Made by a program: the position numbers and the translations under genes. Source: Methylococcaceae bacterium (GTDB lineage Bacteria; Pseudomonadota; Gammaproteobacteria; Methylococcales; Methylococcaceae). From it: 42,665 nucleotides of DNA. Below the pieces are notes generated by a model, which was not told the DNA's origin, did not search any database, and saw only the letters and a program-made list of their open reading frames with translations. The stretch is taken from assembly GCA_004299145.1 (NCBI GenBank), contig SCQD01000004.1, positions 1 through 42,665 on the forward strand, given 5' to 3'. Every line of letters starts with the position of its first letter. The first letter of the stretch is position 1. Positions 26,205 to 36,026 of this stretch are shown one piece after another.

Positions 26205-28877
26205 TCAGCCCAAGCTTTTACTCGCCACTTCGTAAACGTCTTTGGATATGCCCGGCTCGGCCATGATGCGCTTCAGCACGCTGGTCATGGCGCGCTGACG
26301 GAGAGTATCCAGGCGGCGCCATTGGCTCAAAGGCCCCAGCAAGCGCGCCGCGATTTGTGGATTGAGGGTATTGAGGGCAATGACTTGTGCGGCCAGAAAG
26401 TCATAACCGCTGCCATCCGTCGCGTGAAAGCGCACCGGATTGGATTGGCTGAAAGCGCCGATCAGCGAGCGCACCCGATTTGGATTGCGCAAATCGAAAG
26501 CCGGATGCGACAGCAGCGACCGCGTCGTCGCCAAGGTTCCGGGCAGATGGCAGGTGGCTTGCAAAGTAAACCATTTATCCACCACCAAAGACTCTTCCCG
26601 CCATTGCTCATAAAACGCCGCCAGGCAAGCCGCTTTGGCCGGTCCGCTGCTGTTCGCCAGACCAGCCAGGGCCGCGATCTGGTCGGTCATGTTGCGGGCC
26701 GCGTGGAATTGATCGGTGCATAGCTGCCAGACGGCGGCATTGTCCAACTCGGCCAGATAACCCAGGCACAGATTTTTGATGCGGCGCCGGCCGATGGCCT
26801 CGGCATCGAAACAGCCCGACTCATCCCGGTGGTATTGCGCATACACGCGCCGCCAGTCCTCTTCCAACGCCTCGGCGCAGGTTTTGGCCAGCCACTGGCG
26901 CGCGCCGTGGACGGCATCCGGGTCGAGCACGTCCATCAGCGAGCCGATGTAGTCTTCCGACGGCAAGCCCAACAGCAGCGACAAATATGACATATCCGTC
27001 AGCAGCGGCATGGACTCTGCCCGCTCCCGCCCCGCCAGGCTCAGCAGATGGCGGAACGCATCGACCAGCAGCGCGGCGCTGTTCCCGGCCACGCCTTCGA
27101 CCTGGTTGAGGATGATGCGGCAGGCCAGCGCTTGCCCGGCATCCCAGCGGTTGAAAGGGTCGCTGTCGTGGCGCAGCAAAAAAGCCAATTCTTCCGGCTC
27201 ACGCTGCATGTGCAGGCGCACCGGGGCGGAAAAGCCGCGCAAGGCCGAGATCACCGGTTTGGCCGGCAGATTGACAAAACAAAAACGCTGTTCAGCCTCG
27301 GTAACGCTGAGCACCCGCGTGCTGGCCGGGGATGGGCTGGTTTCTCCGGCCAGTTGCAGCGGCAAGTCGGCGCCATCCGCTCCCAACAGCCCGAGCGCCA
27401 GGGGAATGTGATGCGGTTCTTTGAGCGGCTGTCCGGGCGTGGGCGGGCAATGTTGCTTGACCAGCAGGTGCAGGCTGCCCTCCTGGGCATCATAACTGCT
27501 GCTGACGTGCAGCTCCGGCGTGCCGGCCTGGCTGTACCAGCGGCGGAACTGGGTCAGCGTCAGCTCATTGGCGGCTTCCATGCAATGGACGAAATCATCG
27601 CAAGTGACGGCTTGGCCGTCGTGGCGCTGAAAGTACAAATCCATGCCTTTGCGAAACCCGGCCTGGCCCACCAGGGTGTACAGCATGCGCACCACTTCCG
27701 CGCCTTTTTCGTAGACGGTAAGGGTATAAAAGTTGTTGATTTCGATGTAAGACTCGGGGCGCACCGGATGCGCCAAGGGGCCGGCGTCTTCGAGAAACTG
27801 GCGGTTGCGCAGCAGGTCGACGTCTTCGATGCGCTTGACGCCGCGCGAAGTGAGGTCGGCGGTGAACTCCTGGTCGCGGAATACGGTAAGGCCTTCCTTG
27901 AGGCTCAGCTGGAACCAGTCGCGGCAGGTGATGCGGTTGCCGGTCCAGTTGTGGAAATATTCGTGGCCGATCACGCCTTCGATGTGTTCATAGTCGGCGT
28001 CGGTGGCGGTATCGGGCCGGGCCAGCACGTATTTGGTGTTGAATATGTTGAGGCCTTTGTTTTCCATGGCGCCCATATTGAAATGGCTCACCGCCACGAT
28101 CATGTACAAATCCAGGTCGTACTCGCGGCCGAACGCCCGCTCGTCCCACGCCATGGCGTGTTTCAGCGCCGCCATGGCGTGGTCGCACTTGTCGATGTCG
28201 TGTTTTTCCACGTAAATCTGCAGCGTGACGTCGCGTCCCGATGCAGTGGTGTAGTGCTCTTCCAGGCACTCCAGGCGTCCCGCCACCAGGGCAAACAAAT
28301 AGCAGGGCTTTTTATGCGGGTCTTCCCAGCGCACCCAGTGGCGGTTCTTTTTCAGCTGGCCGGAGGCCACCCGGTTGCCGTTGGACAGCAGCACAGGAAA
28401 GCGCCACTTGTCGCCGATCAGGGTGACGGAGTACTTCGCCATCACGTCGGGCCGGTCCAGAAAATAGGTGATGCGACGAAACCCTTGCGCTTCGCACTGG
28501 GTACAGAGCATGTCTTCGGACAGATACAGCCCTTCCAGCGCGGTATTGGCTTTGGGATCGATGCGGGTGGCGATTTCCAGCGTGAACACGTCCAGTTTAG
28601 GCGTGCCGGGAATGATCAGGCTTTCTTCCGTAACCTGGTATTCGTGTTCCTTGAGCAGACGATCATTGAGGCGCACCGATTCCAAATACAGGTTTTCCCC
28701 ATCCAGCACCAGGGGTGCGTTGGGATTTTGCGCATGGGGATTTTTTTGCATTTTGAGGCGTGAAGTCACGCGGCAGCGCTCTTCGTGCAACAAAAAAGTC
28801 AAATCCACCTGCCCAATCAGATACTCGGGCGGCGTGTAGTCTTTCAGAAAAATGGTTTTAGGGGTCGCTTCGCGCAT
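26205..28877 (-). CDS. pepN: Aminopeptidase N (M1 family)
   Basis: This 890-residue zinc aminopeptidase removes N-terminal residues from peptides in the cytoplasm. The exopeptidase motif GAMENKGLN and the zinc site HEYFHNWTGNR (His305, Glu306, His309) with Glu328 18 residues further on (LKEGLTVF) are complete. Length and start (MREATPKTIFLKDYTPP) match the E. coli-type PepN. The gene is on the minus strand downstream of the DUF423 gene, with a palindromic repeat about 140 bp upstream of its ATG. Confidence 0.97.
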   Translation of the reverse strand: MREATPKTIFLKDYTPPEYLIGQVDLTFLLHEERCRVTSRLKMQKNPHAQNPNAPLVLDGENLYLESVRLNDRLLKEHEYQVTEESLIIPGTPKLDVFTLEIATRIDPKANTALEGLYLSEDMLCTQCEAQGFRRITYFLDRPDVMAKYSVTLIGDKWRFPVLLSNGNRVASGQLKKNRHWVRWEDPHKKPCYLFALVAGRLECLEEHYTTASGRDVTLQIYVEKHDIDKCDHAMAALKHAMAWDERAFGREYDLDLYMIVAVSHFNMGAMENKGLNIFNTKYVLARPDTATDADYEHIEGVIGHEYFHNWTGNRITCRDWFQLSLKEGLTVFRDQEFTADLTSRGVKRIEDVDLLRNRQFLEDAGPLAHPVRPESYIEINNFYTLTVYEKGAEVVRMLYTLVGQAGFRKGMDLYFQRHDGQAVTCDDFVHCMEAANELTLTQFRRWYSQAGTPELHVSSSYDAQEGSLHLLVKQHCPPTPGQPLKEPHHIPLALGLLGADGADLPLQLAGETSPSPASTRVLSVTEAEQRFCFVNLPAKPVISALRGFSAPVRLHMQREPEELAFLLRHDSDPFNRWDAGQALACRIILNQVEGVAGNSAALLVDAFRHLLSLAGRERAESMPLLTDMSYLSLLLGLPSEDYIGSLMDVLDPDAVHGARQWLAKTCAEALEEDWRRVYAQYHRDESGCFDAEAIGRRRIKNLCLGYLAELDNAAVWQLCTDQFHAARNMTDQIAALAGLANSSGPAKAACLAAFYEQWREESLVVDKWFTLQATCHLPGTLATTRSLLSHPAFDLRNPNRVRSLIGAFSQSNPVRFHATDGSGYDFLAAQVIALNTLNPQIAARLLGPLSQWRRLDTLRQRAMTSVLKRIMAEPGISKDVYEVASKSLG

Positions 28878-29016
28878 GGGATCGTAATAAATGCTGGAAA
28901 TAGTGTGGTCTCGTTTCTATGCCAGGCAAGGGTGGAGAAAAACGGCCAGCCACTTGGGATTTGGTCGGAAATAACGCCCTGAATCGCCGCGATATTTCCA
29001 GAGGCTGGCCCACCTT

Positions 29017-29074
29017 GTAGGGTACGCTGTGCGTACCTTCGAGGGCATCGAACGGTACGCACAGCGTACCCTAC
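29017..29074. repeat. GTAGGGTACGC palindrome, copy 2
   Basis: Perfect 21-bp arms (29017-29037 and 29054-29074) surround a loop that itself holds TTCGA/TCGAA. The element is the only structure I see in the 350-bp gap between pepN and the DUF423 gene (28878-29227). It could attenuate read-through into pepN or stabilise the upstream transcript. Confidence 0.93.
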
Positions 29075-29227
29075 ATCAATGGGCGTGGTCGGGAAGTTAT
29101 ATCCTTACCGTCTCAATGTCCGTCGAATATCGCAGACAGCGTTTTGGCAGCCAGGATTAAGATTCAGCCATTCATCATGCGCCGATTCTACCATCGGGCA
29201 CGTTCACTCGCTCACGACGGGGCGGTG

Positions 29228-29602
29228 CTACAGCGCGGTAGCGGCAAAAACCGCCAGCAGCAGCCAACCCGCCATGAACGACATGCCGCCCAGCGGGGCC
29301 AGTTTGGCGCTGGCCGCCCAGCCGCCGGCCGTTAATCCATACAAACCGCCGCTGAACAATACGATGCCCAATAAAAATGCGCAGCCGCTCCAGCACAGCC
29401 AGCGAGATGTGGGATATTGGCGCGCCAGCAGAGCCACCAGTCCCAACGCCAGCGTATGCCAGAAATGGTATTGCACGGCGATTTGAAACACTTGGGTCAA
29501 ATGTTCGTCCAGCTGGCCGCGCAACAGGTGCACGCCGACCGCGCCCATCAGCGTGGATAAAAAGCCGCTCAAGGCGCAGGCAATCAGGAAAAATCGAGGC
29601 AT
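29228..29602 (-). CDS. DUF423 membrane protein (YgdD-like)
   Basis: About 124 residues from ATG 29602; ATG 29620 would add six. It has four hydrophobic segments and the DUF423 pattern: GAVGVHLLRG near the N-terminus, AVQYHFWHTLALG, and GIVLFSGGLYGL followed by LAPLGGMSFMAGW. Members are small inner-membrane proteins of unknown function in many Proteobacteria. It lies between the unknown gene at 29649 and pepN on the same strand. Confidence 0.9.
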   Translation of the reverse strand: MPRFFLIACALSGFLSTLMGAVGVHLLRGQLDEHLTQVFQIAVQYHFWHTLALGLVALLARQYPTSRWLCWSGCAFLLGIVLFSGGLYGLTAGGWAASAKLAPLGGMSFMAGWLLLAVFAATAL

Positions 29603-29648
29603 GGCATCATTCTCTTGCATTCAGAATGCTTTGGATAACGTGAACAGC

Positions 29649-30203
29649 TTATTCACCCCACCCCAGCGATTCTTCCGGTTCGGCAGGCTGTTGCGGAGCG
29701 GATGGAGTAGCCGGCTGCGGTTGGGGTGCTGCGGCCGGCGTCGCCACGGCGGCCGGCTGTGGCGGATCTTTTTTGGCGACCGGGATTTGGTTCAAGCTTT
29801 CAAGAAAAGCTTGAACCACGCGCGGCTTGAACAGGCTTTTCTGTTGGGTTTCACGAAAGTAGATGCGGGCGCCTTGGCCGCCATCCACGTGGGGACAGCA
29901 AATTTCGATTCTGAGCATGCCGAGATCGCCGAATACTTTACTGGCGTTTTTTTTGTTGCCGACCAGCAACCTGACCAGATCGGCAAACACGTCTTCGACG
30001 ACTTTGGTGTTTTTGGGACCGTCCAAAAGAATGATCAGATTCTTGTCGAACGCGCAGCGGATATATGGCTTTAATCTGCCGGGGATGGGAACCGTGGCTT
30101 CCCAGGCCACCATTTCCTCTTCACCCTGTATATCCACCTCTATCCCCGAATGCACGATTTCATGCAAAAGTTTGGCGATGCTGACCGCAACCGATTCAGA
30201 CAT
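29649..30203 (-). CDS. Hypothetical protein with Pro/Ala-rich tail
   Basis: I do not recognise this 184-residue protein. Residues 1-135 look like a compact alpha/beta domain (IVHSGIEVDIQGEEEMV, LKPYIRCAFDKNLIILLDG, MLRIEICCPHVDGGQG). Residues about 140-184 are a low-complexity Pro/Ala/Gln tail ending EESLGWGE. No signal peptide or membrane segment is present. It starts 29 bp after nadE on the same strand, so it is probably co-transcribed with it. Confidence 0.75.
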   Translation of the reverse strand: MSESVAVSIAKLLHEIVHSGIEVDIQGEEEMVAWEATVPIPGRLKPYIRCAFDKNLIILLDGPKNTKVVEDVFADLVRLLVGNKKNASKVFGDLGMLRIEICCPHVDGGQGARIYFRETQQKSLFKPRVVQAFLESLNQIPVAKKDPPQPAAVATPAAAPQPQPATPSAPQQPAEPEESLGWGE

Positions 30204-30232
30204 TAAATAATTCCATAAATGTAAAGCACATT

Positions 30233-31870
30233 TTATGCGCCTTTAAAGCCGCAGGTCATAGGATAACGCCTGTCACGGCCAAAAGCACGCGCGGTAATTT
30301 TGATGCCGGGCGGCGCTTGGCGGCGTTTGTATTCGTTGCGATCGACCATGGCCAGCACCCGGCGCACTTCATGCTCGGGATAACCGGCGGCGATGATGGC
30401 CGCAGCGGATTGATCCTGCTCCACGTACAGGGCCAGAATGGGGTCCAGCACGGGATAAGGCGGCAGTGAATCTTCGTCTTTCTGGTCGGGCCGCAACTCC
30501 GCCGAGGGCGGCCTGTCGATCACCCGTTGCGGAATAACCGGGGCCAGGCTGTTGCGGTATTCGGCCAGTTCATACACCAGCAGTTTCGGCACGTCCTTGA
30601 TGGGGGCAAACCCACCGGCCATGTCGCCGTATAAAGTGGCATAACCCACGCTCATTTCACTTTTATTCCCGGTAGTAAGCAAAATTTTACCCGTCTTGTT
30701 GGACAAGGCCATCAGCAACAGCCCCCGGCAGCGGGCCTGGATGTTTTCTTCGGTAGTGTCGGGCAGCGAACGATCATGGCAATCGGCAAAAACATTGGCC
30801 AACAACTGGTTAAAAACCTGCAAGGCCGGCTCGATGGGGATGAGGTGATGACGCACGCCCAAGGCTTCCGCTTCGGCCACCGCATCTTGCACGCTCATGT
30901 CCGCCGTATAGCGGGACGGCATCAGCAGCACTTCCACCTGCCCCGCCCCCAGGGCATCCACTGCCAAGGCCAGTACCAGCGCCGAATCGATGCCACCCGA
31001 CAGGCCCAGCACCGCGCCTTTGAAGCCGTTTTTACGCACGTAATCGCGTATTCCGGTCACCAGCGCGTTATAAATGCTGGCGGTGCGCGGCGGCAAGGGT
31101 GCGATCAAACCGGGCAACGGCTCGGCAAATACGCCATCCCACTGGAAAGTGAGGGGAATCAGCGCGGATTGAAACTCCGGGGTGCGCAAAACCAACTGTC
31201 CCAGCGCATTCAATGCGAATGAAGCGCCGTCGAACACCAGTTCATCCTGCCCACCCACCAGATTGACGTAAATAACCGGAATGCCGGCACCGGCCACGCG
31301 CTGCTGCACCGTCTGTTCACGCTGCACGGATTTATCGGCATCGTAGGGGGAAGCATTGAGGTTGATCATCAGCTTCGCGCCGGCGCCAACGGCTTGCTCC
31401 ACCGGGCCCTGCACCCAGATGTCTTCGCAGATACACAGCCCCACCGGTACGCCGGCCAGTAAAAACACGCAAGGTTCGCTGCCGGGGGTGAAATAACGCT
31501 TTTCGTCGAACACGCCGTAGTTGGGCAACGCCTGTTTACGGTACAGCGCGTGTATCCGGCCATCGCGCAACACGGCAGCGCTGTTATACAGCTTGCCGTC
31601 GGCTTGTTCGGGAAATCCCAGGATTACGTCGATATCGCTCACGGCTTGCGCCACTTCCTGCAGCGCCGCTGCGCAACGCTCCAGAAAATCCGCCCGCAGC
31701 AGCAGGTCTTCCGGTGGGTAGCCGGACAAAGTCAGTTCGGGGAAAACCACGGCCCGGCAGCCCGGCTCCCGCTTTGCGCGCTGCGCCAGGTCGATGATGC
31801 GCCGGGTATTGCCGGTGATATCACCCACCAGCAAATCGGTTTGGGCGATGGCGATGCTGAAAGTGTTCAA
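30233..31870 (-). CDS. nadE: Glutamine-dependent NAD+ synthetase
   Basis: This 545-residue enzyme makes NAD+ from deamido-NAD+, ATP and glutamine in the cytoplasm. The N-terminal nitrilase-like glutaminase domain shows its Glu-Lys-Cys triad: Glu45 in FPELTLSGYPPEDL, Lys112 in LYRKQALPNY and Cys148 in CICEDIW. The C-terminal synthetase domain has the PP-loop SGGIDSALVLAL, TTGNKSEMSVGYATLYGD and RPPSAELRPDQ. A palindrome lies about 20 bp upstream of ATG 31870. The previous gene, lapB, ends 129 bp upstream. Confidence 0.97.
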   Translation of the reverse strand: MNTFSIAIAQTDLLVGDITGNTRRIIDLAQRAKREPGCRAVVFPELTLSGYPPEDLLLRADFLERCAAALQEVAQAVSDIDVILGFPEQADGKLYNSAAVLRDGRIHALYRKQALPNYGVFDEKRYFTPGSEPCVFLLAGVPVGLCICEDIWVQGPVEQAVGAGAKLMINLNASPYDADKSVQREQTVQQRVAGAGIPVIYVNLVGGQDELVFDGASFALNALGQLVLRTPEFQSALIPLTFQWDGVFAEPLPGLIAPLPPRTASIYNALVTGIRDYVRKNGFKGAVLGLSGGIDSALVLALAVDALGAGQVEVLLMPSRYTADMSVQDAVAEAEALGVRHHLIPIEPALQVFNQLLANVFADCHDRSLPDTTEENIQARCRGLLLMALSNKTGKILLTTGNKSEMSVGYATLYGDMAGGFAPIKDVPKLLVYELAEYRNSLAPVIPQRVIDRPPSAELRPDQKDEDSLPPYPVLDPILALYVEQDQSAAAIIAAGYPEHEVRRVLAMVDRNEYKRRQAPPGIKITARAFGRDRRYPMTCGFKGA

Positions 31871-31889
31871 GGAAGGCTCCTGGTTGGAT

Positions 31890-31947
31890 GTAGGGTACGC
31901 CGTGCGTACAGTTCGACGCCCTCGAAGGTACGCGCAGCGTACCCTAC
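31890..31947. repeat. GTAGGGTACGC palindrome, copy 3, in the nadE leader
   Basis: Arms at 31890-31909 and 31927-31947 pair with few mismatches, and the loop holds TTCGA/TCGAA as in copy 2. It starts 19 bp before the nadE start codon and lies 52 bp after the lapB stop, so a lapB-nadE read-through transcript would carry the hairpin just before the nadE ribosome-binding region. Confidence 0.88.
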
Positions 31948-31999
31948 GGCATCAGGGCTACGTCTGCATTTCCCATGAAGCTGAATAGTGACGGAAATT

Positions 32000-33169
32000 C
32001 TATTCGAAAACACACGGCGCATCGTGGCGCAACCGCATGGTTTCCCAGTATCGGCACGCAGGGCAACGCCAGTACAGGATTTCGGCGCTGAATCCGCATT
32101 GCCGGCAATGGTAACTGGGGCTGCTCAGCATAAATCGCTGCAAGGATTGGCGTACGACGAACAAATGGGGAAAAGGCACAGGCATTTCACACAACAACCC
32201 CAGCAGTGCGTGTAAACCGCGCAAAGTCGGGCGCGCCGCCACGGTGGCGGATAGATAATCCACCGCCTTATCCAGGCCTTCGCTGCGAGATATCAGTGCC
32301 GCCAAGGTCATGGCGGCTTCCGCCGAATTGTATTTGGCGCCGATCCAGTCCAGATAATCCAGCAGTTCCCGGCGTTCGCTCAAACGCTCGCCGTGTGCCA
32401 GAAAGTAGGGAAATATTTCGGATATATAGACGGGGTTTTGTTCCGCAACCCGCTTTAAACAGCGGTAAGCCAGCGCATAATCCGCCGACGCCAGCGCCAG
32501 CTCCGTGGCGATCAAGCTGGCCCGGACACAATCCGCCGCCTGTTCCAGTGCCGCCGCTACGTGCGCTTGCGCTTCCATTGCGTTACCGGTAGTAGTCCAG
32601 GCCGCCAGCGCCACCTCACAATAAAACTGCGCCAGCGACTCGCCGCGACGGCCGCAGCCCCCCATGCCGCGCAGGCACTCCATGGCTTTGGGCCAGTCTT
32701 TTTCCTGCTGGTAAATATCCAGCAACTGGGCTAAAGCGATTTCCCGCTGCGCCGGCAATGCCAACAGGCTGGTAAAAATGTCTTCCGCGCGATCGAACAA
32801 GCCGGCACGCAAAAAGTCCATGCCCAATTCGAAGCGGATTTGCCCGCGCTCAACCTCCGCCAGACCGTTCTTCGCCAACAGGTTCTGGTGCAAGGCGATG
32901 GCTTTCTCGACCAAGCCTTCCTTGCGGGCCAAGGCTGCCAACGCCATATGGGCACTGAAAGAATCGGCGCTGCTGCTCAACGCCCCGGAAATCAACTCCA
33001 CCGCTTTGTCCGGGCTGTCGCGCAACAGAATATCCATGCCGCCACGGCATGCTCGCCGCAAACTGTCCATTTCGCCGCTCGTTGCTTTGGCGATGTAATG
33101 TTTGCGTGCGCCCAGCCAGCCGGAGGCTGCGGCTACGGGTAGAAGACAATAGAGGAGTAATTCCTGCAT
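32000..33169 (-). CDS. lapB: Lipopolysaccharide assembly protein B (YciM)
   Basis: The 389-residue protein has an N-terminal membrane helix (LLLYCLLPVAAASGWLGA), a long series of TPR-type helices, and a C-terminal rubredoxin-like metal site with Cys355-x2-Cys358 and Cys369-x2-Cys372 (YHCRQCGF, RCPACRYW). LapB works at the inner membrane with FtsH to control LpxC turnover, balancing lipopolysaccharide synthesis. It follows ihfB by 37 bp. The usual lapA gene between ihfB and lapB is absent. Confidence 0.94.
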   Translation of the reverse strand: MQELLLYCLLPVAAASGWLGARKHYIAKATSGEMDSLRRACRGGMDILLRDSPDKAVELISGALSSSADSFSAHMALAALARKEGLVEKAIALHQNLLAKNGLAEVERGQIRFELGMDFLRAGLFDRAEDIFTSLLALPAQREIALAQLLDIYQQEKDWPKAMECLRGMGGCGRRGESLAQFYCEVALAAWTTTGNAMEAQAHVAAALEQAADCVRASLIATELALASADYALAYRCLKRVAEQNPVYISEIFPYFLAHGERLSERRELLDYLDWIGAKYNSAEAAMTLAALISRSEGLDKAVDYLSATVAARPTLRGLHALLGLLCEMPVPFPHLFVVRQSLQRFMLSSPSYHCRQCGFSAEILYWRCPACRYWETMRLRHDAPCVFE

Positions 33170-33206
33170 GGAAGATCAGCCTCCAAGAGGGTTGAGACAA
33201 CGGGCT

Positions 33207-33506
33207 TCAATCAGCGATATCGTCCCAAGCGCCGTCGACCCGATCGCGCAATTCCTTGCCGGGCCTGAAGTGGGGTACGTATTTGGGCGTGAGATCAACC
33301 ACGTCGCCGGTTTTAGGATTACGGCCGACACGTGGAGAGCGATAGCGGAGGGAAAAGCTGCCGAAACCGCGTATCTCGATACGCTGTCCTTTACAAAGCG
33401 CGGCACTCAGATATTCCAATAGGGATTTGACCGTCAATTCCACGTCCTTATGCGCGAGATGCTTCTGTTTCCCGGCGAGCAACTCAATCAATTCCGACCT
33501 GGTCAT
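33207..33506 (-). CDS. ihfB: Integration host factor beta subunit
   Basis: This 99-residue DNA-bending protein pairs with IHF-alpha. It begins [11 protein letters not shown] and has the family signature [14 protein letters not shown] with the beta-ribbon tip [14 protein letters not shown] precedes ATG 33506. An intrinsic terminator separates it from rpsA. The gene order rpsA-ihfB-lapB matches other gammaproteobacteria. Confidence 0.96.
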   Translation of the reverse strand: MTRSELIELLAGKQKHLAHKDVELTVKSLLEYLSAALCKGQRIEIRGFGSFSLRYRSPRVGRNPKTGDVVDLTPKYVPHFRPGKELRDRVDGAWDDIAD

Positions 33507-33520
33507 TTACTACTCCTTAC

Positions 33521-33551
33521 AAAAAATAAAGGGGCACAACCATGCCCCTTT
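33521..33551 (-). terminator. Intrinsic terminator between rpsA and ihfB
   Basis: On the minus strand, AAAGGGGCA and TGCCCCTTT form a 9-bp stem with a 6-nt loop, followed by a T-rich run (complement of 33521-33526). It begins 13 nt after the rpsA stop and ends just before the ihfB ribosome-binding site, so ihfB needs read-through or its own promoter. Confidence 0.88.
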
Positions 33552-33564
33552 ATACCATGATGTA

Positions 33565-35235
33565 TTACTTCTCCATCTGTTCCTTGAAAATATCGCCCAA
33601 GGTGGCGGAAGTGGCGGCCTGCTGTTGTGAATAGCCTTTCAACACGGCCGTTTCTTCTTCATGATCCTTGGCTTTGATGGACAGACTGATGCTCTTGCTC
33701 TTTTTGTCCACGCCGACAAACTTGGCTTCGATTTCATCGCCCACTTTCAAGATGGTGCGCACGTCTTCGACGCGGTCACGCTGAATTTCGGAAGCGCGCA
33801 GATAACCGTCCACACCTTCGGTCAACGTGATGACGGCGCCTTTGGCGTCGACTTCTTTGACCACGCCTTTGACGACGTCACCCTTTTCGTGCGCTGCCAG
33901 GAAGTTCTGGAACGGGTCTTGCTCCAGCTGTTTGATGCCCAACGAAATGCGCTCGCGTTCGGGGTCGATCGCCAGAATGACGGTTTCGACTTCATCGCCC
34001 TTTTTGTAATTGCGGATGGCTTCTTCGCCGGTCGTCGACCAGGAAATATCCGACAAATGCACCAGGCCGTCGATGCCGCCGTCCAAACCGATGAAAATGC
34101 CGAAATCGGTGATGGATTTGATGACGCCTTTGATGCGGTCGTTTTTCTGGTGGGTCGCGCCAAACTCATCCCAGGGATTCATTTTGCACTGTTTCATGCC
34201 CAGAGAGATGCGGCGACGGTCTTCGTCGATTTCCAGCACCATGACTTCGACTTCATCACCCAGTTGCACGACCTTGGACGGATTGACGTTTTTGTTGGTC
34301 CAATCCATTTCGGAAACGTGCACCAAGCCTTCGACGCCTTCTTCCAGCTCCACGAAGCAGCCGTAATCGGTCAGGTTGCTGACTTTGCCGAATACGCGGG
34401 TGTTCTGCGGGTAGCGGCGCGAAATGTTCTGCCACGGGTCTTCGCCCAGCTGCTTGAGCCCCAGCGATACGCGGTTTTTCTCCTGATCGTATTTGAGGAC
34501 TTTGACGCGCAGTTCCTGGCCGATCTGTACGGCTTCGGACGGGTGGTGAATGCGCTTCCAGGCCATGTCGGTGATGTGCAGCAGGCCGTCGATGCCGCCC
34601 AGGTCGATGAACGCACCGTAATCGGTGAGGTTTTTGACCACGCCGTTGATGATGGCGCCTTCTTTCAGGCTGTCGATCAGCGCTGCGCGTTCTGCGCTGT
34701 ATTCGGATTCGACCACGGCGCGGCGCGACAGCACCACGTTGTTGCGCTTCTGGTCGATTTTGATGACCTTGAATTCCAGGTCGCGGTTTTCCAGGAAAGC
34801 GGTATCGCGCACCGGGCGTACGTCCACCAAAGATCCCGGCAGGAAGGCGCGCAAAGCGCCGATCGATACGGTGAAGCCGCCGCGCACTTTGCCGCTGATG
34901 CGGCCCACCACCGTTTCGGTGGTTTCGAAAGCTTTCTCCAGTTCGCCCCAAGCCATTTGCTTTTTGGCTTTGTCGCGGGACAGCAGGGTCGAGCCCATGC
35001 CGTCTTCCAGCATTTCCAGGGCTACGTCCACTTCGTCGCCGATCTGGACTTCGATTTCGTTCCTGTCGTTGAGGAACTGCCACTTGGGGATGAGTCCCTC
35101 CGACTTGAGTCCGGCATTGACCACGACTACATCGGAACCGATGTCCACCACCGTACCACGCAGGATGGTACCTTGACGCATATCAGCCTGCATCAGGCTG
35201 CTTTGTTCTAATAATTCAGCAAAGCTTTCGCTCAT
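33565..35235 (-). CDS. rpsA: 30S ribosomal protein S1
   Basis: The 556-residue protein carries six S1 RNA-binding domains, visible as repeated blocks such as [19 protein letters not shown] and [20 protein letters not shown]. It helps mRNA docking on the 30S subunit. The start [12 protein letters not shown] and length match the gammaproteobacterial protein. It is downstream of cmk (113-bp gap) and ends at a strong terminator. Confidence 0.98.
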   Translation of the reverse strand: MSESFAELLEQSSLMQADMRQGTILRGTVVDIGSDVVVVNAGLKSEGLIPKWQFLNDRNEIEVQIGDEVDVALEMLEDGMGSTLLSRDKAKKQMAWGELEKAFETTETVVGRISGKVRGGFTVSIGALRAFLPGSLVDVRPVRDTAFLENRDLEFKVIKIDQKRNNVVLSRRAVVESEYSAERAALIDSLKEGAIINGVVKNLTDYGAFIDLGGIDGLLHITDMAWKRIHHPSEAVQIGQELRVKVLKYDQEKNRVSLGLKQLGEDPWQNISRRYPQNTRVFGKVSNLTDYGCFVELEEGVEGLVHVSEMDWTNKNVNPSKVVQLGDEVEVMVLEIDEDRRRISLGMKQCKMNPWDEFGATHQKNDRIKGVIKSITDFGIFIGLDGGIDGLVHLSDISWSTTGEEAIRNYKKGDEVETVILAIDPERERISLGIKQLEQDPFQNFLAAHEKGDVVKGVVKEVDAKGAVITLTEGVDGYLRASEIQRDRVEDVRTILKVGDEIEAKFVGVDKKSKSISLSIKAKDHEEETAVLKGYSQQQAATSATLGDIFKEQMEK

Positions 35236-35348
35236 AAAACCACGTTACTTCCCTGGACAGATCAACCGGAGAGTAAAATCTGACCAACTGTCAAAAGATT
35301 AATAAACGCCGTGTCGCCACGGCACCTGGATAAACGTCCCTGCCATTG

Positions 35349-36023
35349 TCACTTCCCGCCCCTGCCCGTCACCGCCAACACCTGATCGATGACCTGGTCG
35401 ATGGTCAAGCAGGAAGAATCGATTTCCACCGCGTCGCCGGCCGGCACCAAAGGCGCTATCGCACGCTCGCGATCACGGCTGTCGCGCACCGCCAATTCCC
35501 GGGTTAACTGTTCAAGGTTAACATTAATACCTTGGTCCATCAACTGCTTATAACGCCGCCGGGCGCGCACTTCAGCGCCGGCGGTAAGAAATATTTTGTA
35601 GCGGGCATCGGGAAAAACCACCGTCCCCATATCCCTGCCGTCCGCCACCAAGCCGGGAGCCCGGCAAAAAGCGCGTTGTTTTTCCAGCAGCACGGCGCGC
35701 ACTTCGGCGTGCTGTGCAATGCGCGATGCGGCAGCGCCGATGAGTTCCAGCTGAATTTCGGCGCTGATATTTTTGCCGTCCAACAGCACGGTCAACCCAT
35801 TGTCCGCCAGGAATTCCAGCGCCATATCCCTGGCGCACTGCACCACGGCGGGTAAGTTTTCCAGCAACACGCCGCGCCGCTGCACCGCCACCGCCAATGC
35901 CCGGTAAATGGCGCCACTGTCCAGATAATGCCAGCCCAGGCGACGGGCGACGGCACGGCTGACCGTGCCTTTACCCGCGCCGCCGGGTCCGTCGATGGTA
36001 AGAACCGGAACCAATTCGACCAT
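35349..36023 (-). CDS. cmk: Cytidylate kinase
   Basis: This 224-residue cytoplasmic kinase phosphorylates CMP and dCMP. The P-loop GPGGAGKGT is near the N-terminus, followed by HYLDSGAIYRALA, GRDMGTVVFPDA and RDSRDRERAIAPL. The start ATG 36023 is 3 bp after the aroA stop, so the genes are probably translated from one message. Confidence 0.97.
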   Translation of the reverse strand: MVELVPVLTIDGPGGAGKGTVSRAVARRLGWHYLDSGAIYRALAVAVQRRGVLLENLPAVVQCARDMALEFLADNGLTVLLDGKNISAEIQLELIGAAASRIAQHAEVRAVLLEKQRAFCRAPGLVADGRDMGTVVFPDARYKIFLTAGAEVRARRRYKQLMDQGINVNLEQLTRELAVRDSRDRERAIAPLVPAGDAVEIDSSCLTIDQVIDQVLAVTGRGGK

Positions 36024-36026
36024 AAG

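Noticed and set aside
27048-28763. Plus-strand 571-codon open frame
   Set aside because: It is the shadow of pepN, whose catalytic motifs are complete on the minus strand.
33661-35211. Plus-strand 516-codon open frame
   Set aside because: It is antisense to rpsA and has no recognisable domain.
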